From Nostoc sp. GT001 (lineage in GTDB: Bacteria > Cyanobacteriota > Cyanobacteriia > Cyanobacteriales > Nostocaceae): a stretch of DNA of 18,856 nucleotides. Below the pieces are notes generated by a model. It searched no databases, was not told the DNA's origin, and saw only the letters and a program-made list of their open reading frames with translations. The position numbers and the translations under genes were made by a program. Shown here in pieces: positions 1 through 6,553 of this stretch. The first letter of the stretch is position 1; each line of letters opens with the position of its first letter. The stretch spans positions 5,866,193-5,885,048 of the forward strand of contig NZ_JAUDRJ010000003.1 of assembly GCF_030382115.1 (NCBI RefSeq), written 5' to 3'.

Positions 1-110
1 GAAATTAAGTACATTCTGAAGGCTGGTAGAAATATATAAACAAATGATTATTCTACAATCACACGGGACGGAGATTTGAGGATAGAAGTTTCCACTGCGT
101 AATTGGAGTA

Positions 111-164
111 GGGGGGCAGAGGAGCAGAGGGGCAGGGGAGCAGGGGGGCAGGGGGGCAGGGGAG
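111..164. repeat. G-rich 8-bp tandem repeat
   Basis: Nearly seven units of an 8-bp repeat (consensus GGGGGGCA with A/G variation) run without interruption, giving many G-runs of three or more on the plus strand. It lies beyond the 3' end of the antiporter gene. The run spacing would allow G-quadruplex formation on the plus strand; that is an inference from sequence only. Confidence 0.85.
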
Positions 165-193
165 ATTATATTGAACAAGTTTCTTCCTCTCTT

Positions 194-228
194 CCCAATG
201 CTCAATGCTCAATGCCCAATGCCCCATT
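194..228. repeat. Heptameric short tandem repeat (CCCAATG type)
   Basis: Five 7-bp units in a row (CCCAATG, CTCAATG, CTCAATG, CCCAATG, CCCCATT) end 8 bp before the antiporter stop codon. Heptameric short tandem repeats of this kind are typical between genes of heterocystous cyanobacteria, so the tract supports the taxonomic guess. No coding role is apparent. Confidence 0.8.
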
Positions 229-236
229 CTTAATAA

Positions 237-1715
237 TTAGCGATCGCCAGAATCTGGAGTTACTCCCAAATTGCCGCTGTCATTTGATGCTGGCACCCTC
301 GATGATGGTGGTTCAATTACCAACGAAGTCCCAGAGGAACCGTCTAAAATTAGTTGCTCTGAGCTTCCGTCCACAGTTTTTGGATCTGGAAACACAAATC
401 GTAACAATGGAGGAGCTAAAAAGGTTGTCAAGATAACCATCATGATAATTGCTGCTCCTAATGGTTTCGAGAGAGCGCCACTGGCAGCGCCAACACCAGC
501 AAACACTAACCCAACCTCGCCTCTAGGAATCATCCCCACACCGATCGCTAAACGGTTGATTTCCGGTTGACCAAACACGCTTAAGCCTGTGATAACTTTA
601 CCGAGAATGGCTACTATGATCAGGAAAGTTGCCATAATTAGCCCTTCCCGATTGTCGGGAATTGCTGGGTTTAACACTCCTAAATCGGTTTTTGCGCCAA
701 CAGTCACAAAGAAAATTGGCACCAACATATCGGCAATGGGACAGACTTGCCTTTGCAGTTCTTTACGCTTATCTGTCTCTTCTAAGACTAAACCAGCTGC
801 AAAAGCTCCCAGAATTGCTTCTAAGTGGATGACGGCAGCAAGGTATGCCATAGCAAAAGCGAAAATGAATGCTGGGATTACTAATCCACCGCGTGTCTTG
901 AGTTTATCGGCGATCGCTACAAAGGACTTATTGAAAACATTGCCTAGTAGGATTGCTCCCAAAATAAAACCAGTGGCGCTGATAATCAAATAAATGACTT
1001 TGCTGACATCCACCACGCCGTCTTTAGCTAAACTGGCAACTACCGCTAAAACGATGATGCCTAGTACATCATCAATTACAGCAGCACCCAAAATAATCTG
1101 CCCTTCTCTAGAATTGAGTCGCCCCAGTTCTGACAGCACCTTGGAAGTAATACCAATACTAGTGGCAGTCAAAGCCGCCCCTGCAAAAATTGCGGGTACA
1201 GCACTAATACCAAATAAAGTCATCAGTCCGACAGTACCAGCTGTAAAGGGTACTACTACCCCCACTATTGCTACGACGGTGGCTTGAATACCAACTGCCA
1301 TTAAGTCTTTTAAATTCGACTCCAAGCCGATTTCAAACAGCAGAATGATCACACCCAATTCTGCCAGAACGGAAATGACCTCGGACTGAGCTGCAAACAC
1401 TGCTGGAGCGGCTTCAGGCGTTAAACCAGCAGTAGTTTGAAGGAAGGACATAATCAAAGAGTTAGAACTGTCTGTGCCGCCTTCAGGAAACACTAAAAGG
1501 TGGAAAACAGATATGCCAACTACTACACCACCAACGAGTTCACCTAAAACAGGCGGCAAACCCACTTGGTTTGATAATTCTCCACCAACTTTGCTGGCGA
1601 GATAAACGACTACTAAGCTTAGTAGTACTGCTTCGACTACCATTGAACTGTCTGCGGCTTCTATTGCGCTAGCCAGCAGAGGAAAAGAGAAGTTGATTGG
1701 ATCTAACAAATGCAT
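237..1715 (-). CDS. CPA2-family cation:proton antiporter (Na+/H+ exchanger)
   Basis: An integral membrane antiporter exchanging Na+ or K+ for protons across the plasma or thylakoid membrane. The 492-residue product is a string of about 12 hydrophobic segments. It has the Asp-Asp pair in 'VIDDVLGI' (residues 215-216), which in CPA2 proteins of the NapA/NhaS3 type is the ion-binding site of electrogenic exchangers. 'ELGVIILLFEIGLES' (about 119-133) and 'GMIPRGEVGLVFAG' (about 393-406) are further family signatures. After the last membrane segment a polar Ser/Pro-rich tail of about 50 residues replaces the RCK/TrkA-N domain found in KefB-like relatives. The frame stays open upstream to a TTG at 1791-1793, but those 26 extra residues are polar and not family-like, so I chose the ATG at 1713-1715. 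The gene diverges from the SIMPL gene. The last codons overlap a HIP1 site. The ion specificity cannot be read from the sequence. Confidence 0.9.
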   Translation of the reverse strand: MHLLDPINFSFPLLASAIEAADSSMVVEAVLLSLVVVYLASKVGGELSNQVGLPPVLGELVGGVVVGISVFHLLVFPEGGTDSSNSLIMSFLQTTAGLTPEAAPAVFAAQSEVISVLAELGVIILLFEIGLESNLKDLMAVGIQATVVAIVGVVVPFTAGTVGLMTLFGISAVPAIFAGAALTATSIGITSKVLSELGRLNSREGQIILGAAVIDDVLGIIVLAVVASLAKDGVVDVSKVIYLIISATGFILGAILLGNVFNKSFVAIADKLKTRGGLVIPAFIFAFAMAYLAAVIHLEAILGAFAAGLVLEETDKRKELQRQVCPIADMLVPIFFVTVGAKTDLGVLNPAIPDNREGLIMATFLIIVAILGKVITGLSVFGQPEINRLAIGVGMIPRGEVGLVFAGVGAASGALSKPLGAAIIMMVILTTFLAPPLLRFVFPDPKTVDGSSEQLILDGSSGTSLVIEPPSSRVPASNDSGNLGVTPDSGDR

Positions 1716-1800
1716 TAGGTTCTCTGAAAATCCTTCTCTTTGATTCTGACGCGTTTCTGAAAAACATCCTATGGTGAAGCAGTCCGAATTCAAAATGAAT

Positions 1801-1827
1801 ACAGCGTCAACGTTTCATTGACGCTGT
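1801..1827. promoter_or_regulatory. Perfect inverted repeat upstream of the antiporter
   Basis: Arms ACAGCGTCAA (1801-1810) and TTGACGCTGT (1818-1827) are perfectly complementary around a 7-nt loop. They lie about 85 bp upstream of the chosen antiporter start and 210 bp before the SIMPL gene. There is no gene reading into it that it would need to terminate, so an operator or a 5'-leader hairpin for the antiporter is likelier than a terminator. Function is inferred. Confidence 0.5.
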
Positions 1828-2037
1828 GCAGTATTGATGTAATTTTTTTAGTTTCAAAAAATGTAACCATTTCAGCTTTTGACGATCGCAGTGTCAAAGT
1901 AAGAACATACAAATCGGATCTAGCGATCGCACTTGAGTTGTGAAAAACTGATGGTGGCTGTTGTCTCTCAACGACCACTAGAAGATTGCTACATACCTTT
2001 ATTCAAAACATCTGTGGATACTTTGAGGAGTGCAAAT

Positions 2038-2785
2038 ATGATGACTAGAGCCGCCTTACCCGGTTCTCAATTTCCATCTGGAAACCTGTGGAAAATACTG
2101 CCTTTAGCAATGCTTGTATGTGCAACTTTTGTACTACCTGCATTCGCACAAGAAAAAGATAAATTGTGGCGAACCCTGAGTGTCAGTGGTCGCGGAGTGG
2201 AAACAATTCCGACAACTCTGGCAGAAGTCAGTTTAGGAGTGGAGATTCAAGGGAAAACAGCCCAAGAGGTACAGCAAGAAGCCGCTCAGAGGTCATCGGC
2301 GGTGGTTGCGTTTCTCAAGAGCAAAAATGTTGAAAAATTACAAACTACTGGTGTCCGTCTCAACCCGGTTTACAGCTACACCAATAATGTGCAGCGGATT
2401 ACAGGCTATGCTGCCACTAACACTGTGAGTTTTAGTATTCCTGTTGAGCAAGCTGGGACATTATTAGATGATGCAGTCAAAGCCGGTGCAACACAAATTA
2501 ACGGCATTAGTTTTGTTGCGAATGATGAAGCGATCGCGAGCTGCTCAAAAGCAAGCATTAAAAGAAGCTACTCAAGACGCGCGGCAGCAAGCTGATGCAG
2601 TTTTCAGTGCCTTGGGTTTTAAATCCAAAGAAATAGTCAGCATTCAAGTTAATAATGCCAGTGCGCCTCCACCACCACCAATGTTTTTACGGGCTGAGGC
2701 TGCGAAATCAGCTGATGCTTCCACCCCGATTGTTGGTGGTGAACAGCAAGTAGAAGCATCGGTGACGCTGCAAATTAGTTATTAG
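2038..2785 (+). pseudogene. SIMPL-domain (DUF541) exported protein, frameshifted
   Basis: A periplasmic SIMPL/DUF541 protein whose frame breaks at about 2538. ATG 2038 is preceded by GAGGAG with a 7-nt gap. The first 37 residues form a signal peptide with a hydrophobic core and a likely cleavage after 'AFA'. 'LSVSGRGVETIPTTLAEVSL' and the later 'NPVYSYTNN...ITGYAATNTVSF' are family hallmarks. At 'DEAIA' the reading leaves frame and would stop at 2595 after an unrelated tail. The +1 frame continues smoothly as 'AAQKQALKEATQDARQQAD' through to 'EASVTLQISY' at 2785. One extra base (G2538 or A2539), immediately after the HIP1 octamer at 2530-2537, explains this. It is either a real mutation or a sequencing/assembly error; programmed shifting is unlikely because no slippery heptamer is present. 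Family members are of unclear biochemical function, some linked to stress or outer-membrane protein handling. Confidence 0.85.
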
Positions 2786-2820
2786 TCATTTGTCATTTGT
2801 CCTTTGTCCTTTGTAATTTG
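2786..2820. repeat. Heptameric short tandem repeat (TCATTTG type)
   Basis: Five 7-bp units (TCATTTG twice, TCCTTTG twice, TAATTTG) start directly after the SIMPL stop codon. This is the same class of cyanobacterial heptamer repeat as at 194-228, with a different unit. Confidence 0.8.
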
Positions 2821-2854
2821 TGAGGGCAAAGGACTGATAATCAATGCCCACTTG

Positions 2855-2918
2855 CCCTGAGCGGAGCCGTACCCCTCCAGGGAAGCAAGCTACGCGTAGC
2901 GTCTCGCAGAGAAGGGAT
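2855..2918. repeat. Interspersed palindromic repeat (REP-like)
   Basis: It contains three nested dyads: CCCT-CC-AGGG (2873-2882), the perfect 12-bp palindrome GCTACGCGTAGC (2889-2900), and TCTC-GCA-GAGA (2902-2912). The core GCGTCTCG.AGAGAAG recurs at 17803-17817, and a diverged relative lies at 6485-6525, so this is a dispersed family. It sits between the 3' ends of the convergent SIMPL and ssb genes and could fold as a bidirectional terminator. Confidence 0.7.
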
Positions 2919-2924
2919 GCCCAA

Positions 2925-3287
2925 TTAAAAATGTTCTGAAGACATATCTCCTGTACCGCCTTCTCCATCTCGTTTAGAGCCTAATAATTCCAGTTGATCT
3001 ACTCTAATAATTGGTGTAGAACGGTTTGCTCCTGTTTGGCGATCGCTCCATGTGTCAAACTTTAAGGAACCTTTTATGCCGATCAAGCTTCCCTTACGGA
3101 CATAATTACCTGCCACTTCAGCCGTCTTATCCCATAACTCCAGCGTGAACCAGTCAGGTTCATCGCTGTTGCGCGATCGCCTTTTTACCGCGAGTGTCAA
3201 TCTACACTTCACACTACCGGATTCAAAATATTTTATATCAGGGTCGCCACCTACACGACCAACAAGAGTGACAATATTAATACTCAT
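2925..3287 (-). CDS. Single-stranded DNA-binding protein (short form)
   Basis: Binds and protects single-stranded DNA during replication, recombination and repair. The 120-residue product is essentially one OB-fold: 'MSINIVTLVGRVGGDPDIKY' opens it, and 'DWFTLELWDKTAEVAGNYVRKG' (residues 45-66) carries Trp46 and Trp52, in the region where aromatic residues stack on bases in this family. The usual long Gly/Gln-rich linker and acidic tail ending in DDDIPF are missing. The chain stops with 'DMSSEHF', which keeps only the terminal Phe and some acidity. ATG 3285-3287 is preceded by AAAGG at a normal distance. The gene diverges from mreB. Cyanobacteria often hold more than one ssb, so this may be a secondary SSB. 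Confidence 0.93.
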   Translation of the reverse strand: MSINIVTLVGRVGGDPDIKYFESGSVKCRLTLAVKRRSRNSDEPDWFTLELWDKTAEVAGNYVRKGSLIGIKGSLKFDTWSDRQTGANRSTPIIRVDQLELLGSKRDGEGGTGDMSSEHF

Positions 3288-3624
3288 GTGCGTTACCTTT
3301 CAGTACAAACGTACTTAGCAATTTCGACTTTCATCATAGCGAATTGTGAAAGACTTGAAAATATTGTGTTAAACAGTTAACAATATAATTGACTTGAAAA
3401 TTTATACACACTATTTGGAGAAACACATAAAAATATACGGATATACTAATCTAACCAGAGAATATCAAAAAGTACGGGGCTTGAGACATACTAAATATTC
3501 CTGGGAATCATATAAAAATATAGTCAAGTTGACTCAACTCAGGATAAGAACTTTATCAAATCCGGCACAATTAACTATTACCGTTGTAGTCAAAAAGTAT
3601 CGCACATAGGGGGCTTACAGACGC
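3288..3624. promoter_or_regulatory. ssb-mreB divergent intergenic region
   Basis: This 337-bp AT-rich gap must hold promoters for both ssb and mreBCD. A direct repeat GACTTGAAAAT occurs at 3352-3362 and 3391-3401 (39 bp apart). Between the copies lies an inverted repeat, ATATTGT (3361-3367) and ACAATAT (3380-3386). These look like a regulator-binding arrangement but no known consensus was matched. An open frame from TTG 3394 to 3609 fills much of the gap; it has no ATG and no ribosome site, so I treat this as untranslated leader. Confidence 0.45.
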
Positions 3625-4668
3625 GTGGGTATTTTTAGGAACTTTCGCACTTCATGGGATATGGGTATCGACCTTGGTACCGCGAACACCCTGGTTTATG
3701 TATCTGGTAAAGGTATTGTACTACAAGAACCTTCTGTAGTTGCTATCGATGTCAACGAAAAGGTTGCACTAGCAGTAGGAGAAGAAGCCAAAAAAATGCT
3801 CGGTCGCACACCGGGAAATGTGATTGCTCTCCGTCCTTTGCGGGATGGTGTAATCGCTGACTTTGAGATTGCCGAGCTAATGCTGAAAAGCTTTATTCAG
3901 CGTGTAAATGAAGGTAAGTCTTTAATCCTACCCCGAATCGTCATTGGTATTCCTAGTGGCGTTACAGGAGTAGAAAGGCGAGCAGTGATGGATGCAGCTC
4001 ACCAAGCAGGAGCCAGAAAAGTCTATTTAATTGATGAGCCTGTAGCTGCGGCCATTGGTGCAGGACTACCTGTTGCCGAAGCTACAGGCAACATGATCAT
4101 CGATATTGGTGGTGGCACAACAGAAGTTGCAGTGCTGAGTCTTCAAGGTACGGTGATTAGCGAATCAGTACGCATTGCTGGAGATGAACTGACTGATGCG
4201 ATCGTTCAGTATATTAAGAAAGTTCATAACTTAGTCATTGGTGAACGTACTGCCGAGGAAATCAAGATTCGGCTTGGTTCTGCCTATCCGACTAATGATG
4301 ATAATGACGCGATGATGGAAGTCCGAGGCTTACACCTGCTTTCTGGTTTACCGCGAACTGTAACCATCAAAGCCCCAGAAATCCGTGAAAGCATGTTGGA
4401 ACCTCTATCAGTAATCATCGAAGCTGTGAAGCGGACATTGGAACGCACACCGCCAGAACTGGCAGCAGATATTATTGACAGAGGTATTATGTTAGCTGGT
4501 GGCGGTGCTTTGCTCAAAGGCATAGATACCCTCATTAGCCATGAAACAGGGATTATTACCCACATTGCTGCCGATCCTTTGAGCTGTGTTGTGCTGGGAA
4601 CAGGTCGTGTGTTAGAAAACTTTAAACAGTTGGAACGAGTTGTTACCGAAAGCTCTCGCAATATGTAG
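3625..4668 (+). CDS. Rod-shape-determining protein MreB
   Basis: Bacterial actin that assembles into membrane-bound filaments and guides lateral cell-wall synthesis with MreC and MreD. At 347 residues it has the normal MreB length. The nucleotide-binding motifs are clear: phosphate-1 'DMGIDLGTANTLVYV' (residues 12-26), 'IDEPVAAAIGAGLPV' (about 136-150), phosphate-2 'MIIDIGGGTTEVAVLSL' (about 156-172) and the adenosine motif 'GIMLAGGGALLKGID' (about 287-301). The start is GTG 3625, giving 'MGIFRNFRTSWDMG'; a run of GGGGG about 12 nt upstream is the probable ribosome site. The next in-frame ATG (3661) would cut off the N-terminal segment, so GTG is preferred. It leads mreC and mreD in the same direction. 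Confidence 0.97.
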   Translation: MGIFRNFRTSWDMGIDLGTANTLVYVSGKGIVLQEPSVVAIDVNEKVALAVGEEAKKMLGRTPGNVIALRPLRDGVIADFEIAELMLKSFIQRVNEGKSLILPRIVIGIPSGVTGVERRAVMDAAHQAGARKVYLIDEPVAAAIGAGLPVAEATGNMIIDIGGGTTEVAVLSLQGTVISESVRIAGDELTDAIVQYIKKVHNLVIGERTAEEIKIRLGSAYPTNDDNDAMMEVRGLHLLSGLPRTVTIKAPEIRESMLEPLSVIIEAVKRTLERTPPELAADIIDRGIMLAGGGALLKGIDTLISHETGIITHIAADPLSCVVLGTGRVLENFKQLERVVTESSRNM

Positions 4669-4684
4669 CAAAAAAATATCAGAA

Positions 4685-4743
4685 TTGAGTTCTATTTGAG
4701 TTCTATTTGGGTTCTATATAAATAGAATCCAAGTAGAACTTAA
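4685..4743 (+). promoter_or_regulatory. Long hairpin from 11-bp repeats between mreB and mreC
   Basis: Three tandem 11-bp units (TTGAGTTCTAT, TTGAGTTCTAT, TTGGGTTCTAT; 4685-4717) are followed after a 4-nt loop (ATAA, 4718-4721) by two inverted copies (4722-4743). Units two and three pair with the inverted copies along 22 positions. Nineteen pairs are Watson-Crick and three are G-U when read as plus-strand RNA; on the minus strand those three would be A-C mismatches. This favours an RNA structure in the mreBCD transcript. No T-run follows, so a classical terminator is unlikely. An mRNA-processing, stability or attenuation element is inferred. Confidence 0.65.
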
Positions 4744-4768
4744 TTTATATAAATACATACAGGTATAT

Positions 4769-5563
4769 ATGGTGACAATACGGCGTTGGTGGGATCGTAA
4801 AGGGTTGCAAATTGGGTTGTTAGCTTTAGTACTTGGTAGTGCTTGGATATTGCGGCAGACTCAAGGTGAACTAGTGCTTGAGACATACCAGGCAATTACT
4901 CGTCCATTAGAGATGTTGCAGTCAGGGCCAACTCCAGAAGAACGTCTCAGAGATGCCCGGATGATGGAATTGCAAACCCGTATAGTAGATTTGGAAAGTC
5001 AAAAGACAAAGTTACAAGATTTATTAGGCTATGTGGAAAAAGAGCCGCTGGCATCACGACCAATTCCAGCACGGGTGGTAGGACGTAGTGCTGACCAGTG
5101 GTGGCAACAAGTTACGCTGAATCGCGGTGCGAATGCGGGGATTCAGGAAGGCTTCGTAGTCAAGGCAGAAGGCGGATTAGTTGGTCTGGTGGAGAGTGTA
5201 ACTCCTAATACTAGCCGCGTGTTGTTAATCAGCGACCTCAAAAGTCAAGTGGGTGTATCGATTAGCCGCACAGCAGCTAAAGGCGTTTTGCGAGGAGATT
5301 CTTCTGCTGAAGCTGTATTGGAGTTTTATGAAAAAGTTCCAAATGTGAAAGTAGGAGATTTAGTTTCCACATCTACTTATAGTCAGAAATTTCCCTCTGG
5401 TTTGGCAGTAGGACGAATTAAGTCGCTGGATTTAAAGAAACTCCCGGCATCAGTGGCAAAAATTGAGCTTTTTCCGCCAATCCGCTCTCTCGATTGGGTA
5501 GCTGTTTATCCCAAGCCAGAAAACCAAGAGTCGGCAAATCAAGTGCCGCAAAAGTCTAAGTAA
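4769..5563 (+). CDS. Rod-shape-determining protein MreC
   Basis: Bitopic inner-membrane protein linking MreB filaments to the periplasmic wall-synthesis machinery. The 264-residue product has a basic N-terminus (RRWWDRKG), one membrane segment at about 13-29 and a coiled coil at about 55-90. The periplasmic beta domain carries family motifs such as 'LNRGANAGIQEGFVV' (117-131), 'GLVGLVESVTPNTSRVLLISD' and 'KFPSGLAVGRI' (207-217). It starts at ATG 4769, 100 bp downstream of mreB, the gap being filled by the repeat hairpin. No strong ribosome site precedes it; the leader is AT-rich. mreD follows 25 bp after the stop. Confidence 0.95.
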   Translation: MVTIRRWWDRKGLQIGLLALVLGSAWILRQTQGELVLETYQAITRPLEMLQSGPTPEERLRDARMMELQTRIVDLESQKTKLQDLLGYVEKEPLASRPIPARVVGRSADQWWQQVTLNRGANAGIQEGFVVKAEGGLVGLVESVTPNTSRVLLISDLKSQVGVSISRTAAKGVLRGDSSAEAVLEFYEKVPNVKVGDLVSTSTYSQKFPSGLAVGRIKSLDLKKLPASVAKIELFPPIRSLDWVAVYPKPENQESANQVPQKSK

Positions 5564-5588
5564 ATTCTTTGAAAAAATCCATAGAAAA

Positions 5589-6206
5589 ATGAAGATTCCT
5601 GCATTTGGTGGTAGCAGGCAGAAAAAGCCAAAATCGTCAGAGCGAAAATCGAAATTCCGAATCCAGCCGCTTGCTCGTTTGCATCCCGGTATACGTCAGT
5701 TGTTGGGTTGGATCGTGACGGCTAGTTCTGTACTATTATGTTTACTATTATTACCAACCCGATTCCCAGGTATGGAATTGTTGGGAATTGGCCCTAACTG
5801 GCTGTTAATTTGGGTGGTAGCTTGGAGTGTGAAGCGCACGGTGTTTGCCGGAGCATTGGCAGGTATAGTTCTGGGGCTACTTCAAGATTCGATGACATCA
5901 CCTAGCCCGACTCATGCCATCAGTTTAGGTATTGTGGGGGCTTTAACTGCTCTGCTTCAGAAACAGCGTTTTATCGAAGAAGATTTTATTTCGATTGCTG
6001 TAATTGTTTTTGTTTTGGCAGTTTTAGCAGAAACTATCTTTGGGTTGCAATTAACTTTGCTCGGCAATGAGCGCAAAGTGACAGATATTTGGACATATTA
6101 TCAGCGCGTCGCTCTTGCCTCTGCCATTCTGAGTAGTCTATGGGCACCTGTGGTCTATTATCCCCTGAATCTTTGGTGGCAGCGGATGAAATTGTTGGAG
6201 CAATAG
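5589..6206 (+). CDS. Rod-shape-determining protein MreD
   Basis: Polytopic inner-membrane partner of MreC in the elongation complex. The 205-residue chain begins with a basic, Lys/Ser-rich stretch of about 35 residues, longer than in E. coli MreD. It then shows about five hydrophobic segments (roughly 38-57, 70-84, 86-99, 108-124, 132-153, with a further one near 173-192). 'PTRFPGMELLGIGPNWLLIW' and 'GLLQDSMTSPSPTHAISLGIVGAL' contain the family's glycine and Asp signatures. It is third in the mreBCD operon and ends before a repeat cluster, which probably marks the operon end. Confidence 0.92.
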   Translation: MKIPAFGGSRQKKPKSSERKSKFRIQPLARLHPGIRQLLGWIVTASSVLLCLLLLPTRFPGMELLGIGPNWLLIWVVAWSVKRTVFAGALAGIVLGLLQDSMTSPSPTHAISLGIVGALTALLQKQRFIEEDFISIAVIVFVLAVLAETIFGLQLTLLGNERKVTDIWTYYQRVALASAILSSLWAPVVYYPLNLWWQRMKLLEQ

Positions 6207-6223
6207 TAAAGGGAGTTAGATAC

Positions 6224-6293
6224 GCGATTAATCGCATCTGTACAAGAGTTAGGAGTAGAGATGCGATTAATCGTGTCTGTACAAGAGTTAGGA
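6224..6293. repeat. Tandem pair of a palindromic repeat
   Basis: Two 31-bp copies (6224-6254 and 6263-6293) differ at two adjacent positions and are spaced 39 bp apart. Each begins with the self-complementary core GCGATTAATCG, and together with the flanking AGAT/ATCT the first copy is almost fully palindromic. They could fold as hairpins in the 3' end of the mre transcript. Confidence 0.75.
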
Positions 6294-6300
6294 AGGGAAT

Positions 6301-6347
6301 AGGTTACAGGTGACAGTAAAAAAATTATCTTTTGTACCCTGTAACCT
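6301..6347 (+). terminator. Probable end-of-operon stem-loop after mreD
   Basis: Perfect 10-bp arms AGGTTACAGG (6301-6310) and CCTGTAACCT (6338-6347) enclose 27 nt, within which an A-run and a T-run can pair further. A short TTTTT follows at about 6351. It is the best candidate for termination of mreBCD, although the loop is longer than usual. Confidence 0.4.
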
Positions 6348-6484
6348 AAATTTTTATGGAATTTGGGCAACCTCTGGCAATATGGATTCAAGCTACAGTG
6401 AACTGTAAGTATGAATATTACAGACTCATGTAAGTTGAGAGAGCCAATAATAGCGCCTAGATATTACTGTTTAATTATCAGGAG

Positions 6485-6525
6485 CAAAGCGCGATTCTCT
6501 TGTGGAGAGGCTGCGCGATCGCGTG
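6485..6525. repeat. Diverged REP-like repeat before ribD
   Basis: 'TTCTCTTGTGGAGAG' followed by a GC-rich tract with a HIP1 site resembles, on the opposite strand, the repeats at 2855-2918 and 17779-17838. It covers an upstream in-frame ATG (6500) of ribD, which argues that this ATG is not the real start. Confidence 0.45.
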
Positions 6526-6553
6526 CAGAATATTTACAGTGTTGCCTAAAATT

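Larger units (their letters stand above)
6207..6553. other. Repeat-filled gap between mreD and ribD
   Basis: This 347-bp stretch holds no convincing gene. In order it contains a 39-bp-period palindromic repeat (6218-6293), a terminator-like stem (6301-6347), an unremarkable AT-rich segment, and a diverged REP-like repeat (6485-6525). An FMN-riboswitch signature, which precedes rib genes in many bacteria, was looked for and not seen. Confidence 0.6.

Noticed and set aside
111..228. CRISPR array suggested by clustered short repeats
   Set aside because: Units are 7-8 bp, directly adjacent, and without spacers.
2520..2600. Programmed frameshift in the SIMPL gene
   Set aside because: No slippery heptamer, rare-codon/stop arrangement or downstream pseudoknot was evident at the junction; a plain indel is simpler.
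2786..2968. A 60-codon minus-strand frame overlapping the ssb 3' end
   Set aside because: It is made largely of the heptamer tract and the REP-like repeat.
3394..3609. A 71-codon open frame just before mreB
   Set aside because: It begins with TTG, has no ribosome site, is AT-driven in composition, and resembles nothing I know. It is more likely mreB leader.
6400..6553. FMN riboswitch before ribD
   Set aside because: None of the conserved FMN-element segments can be found here.
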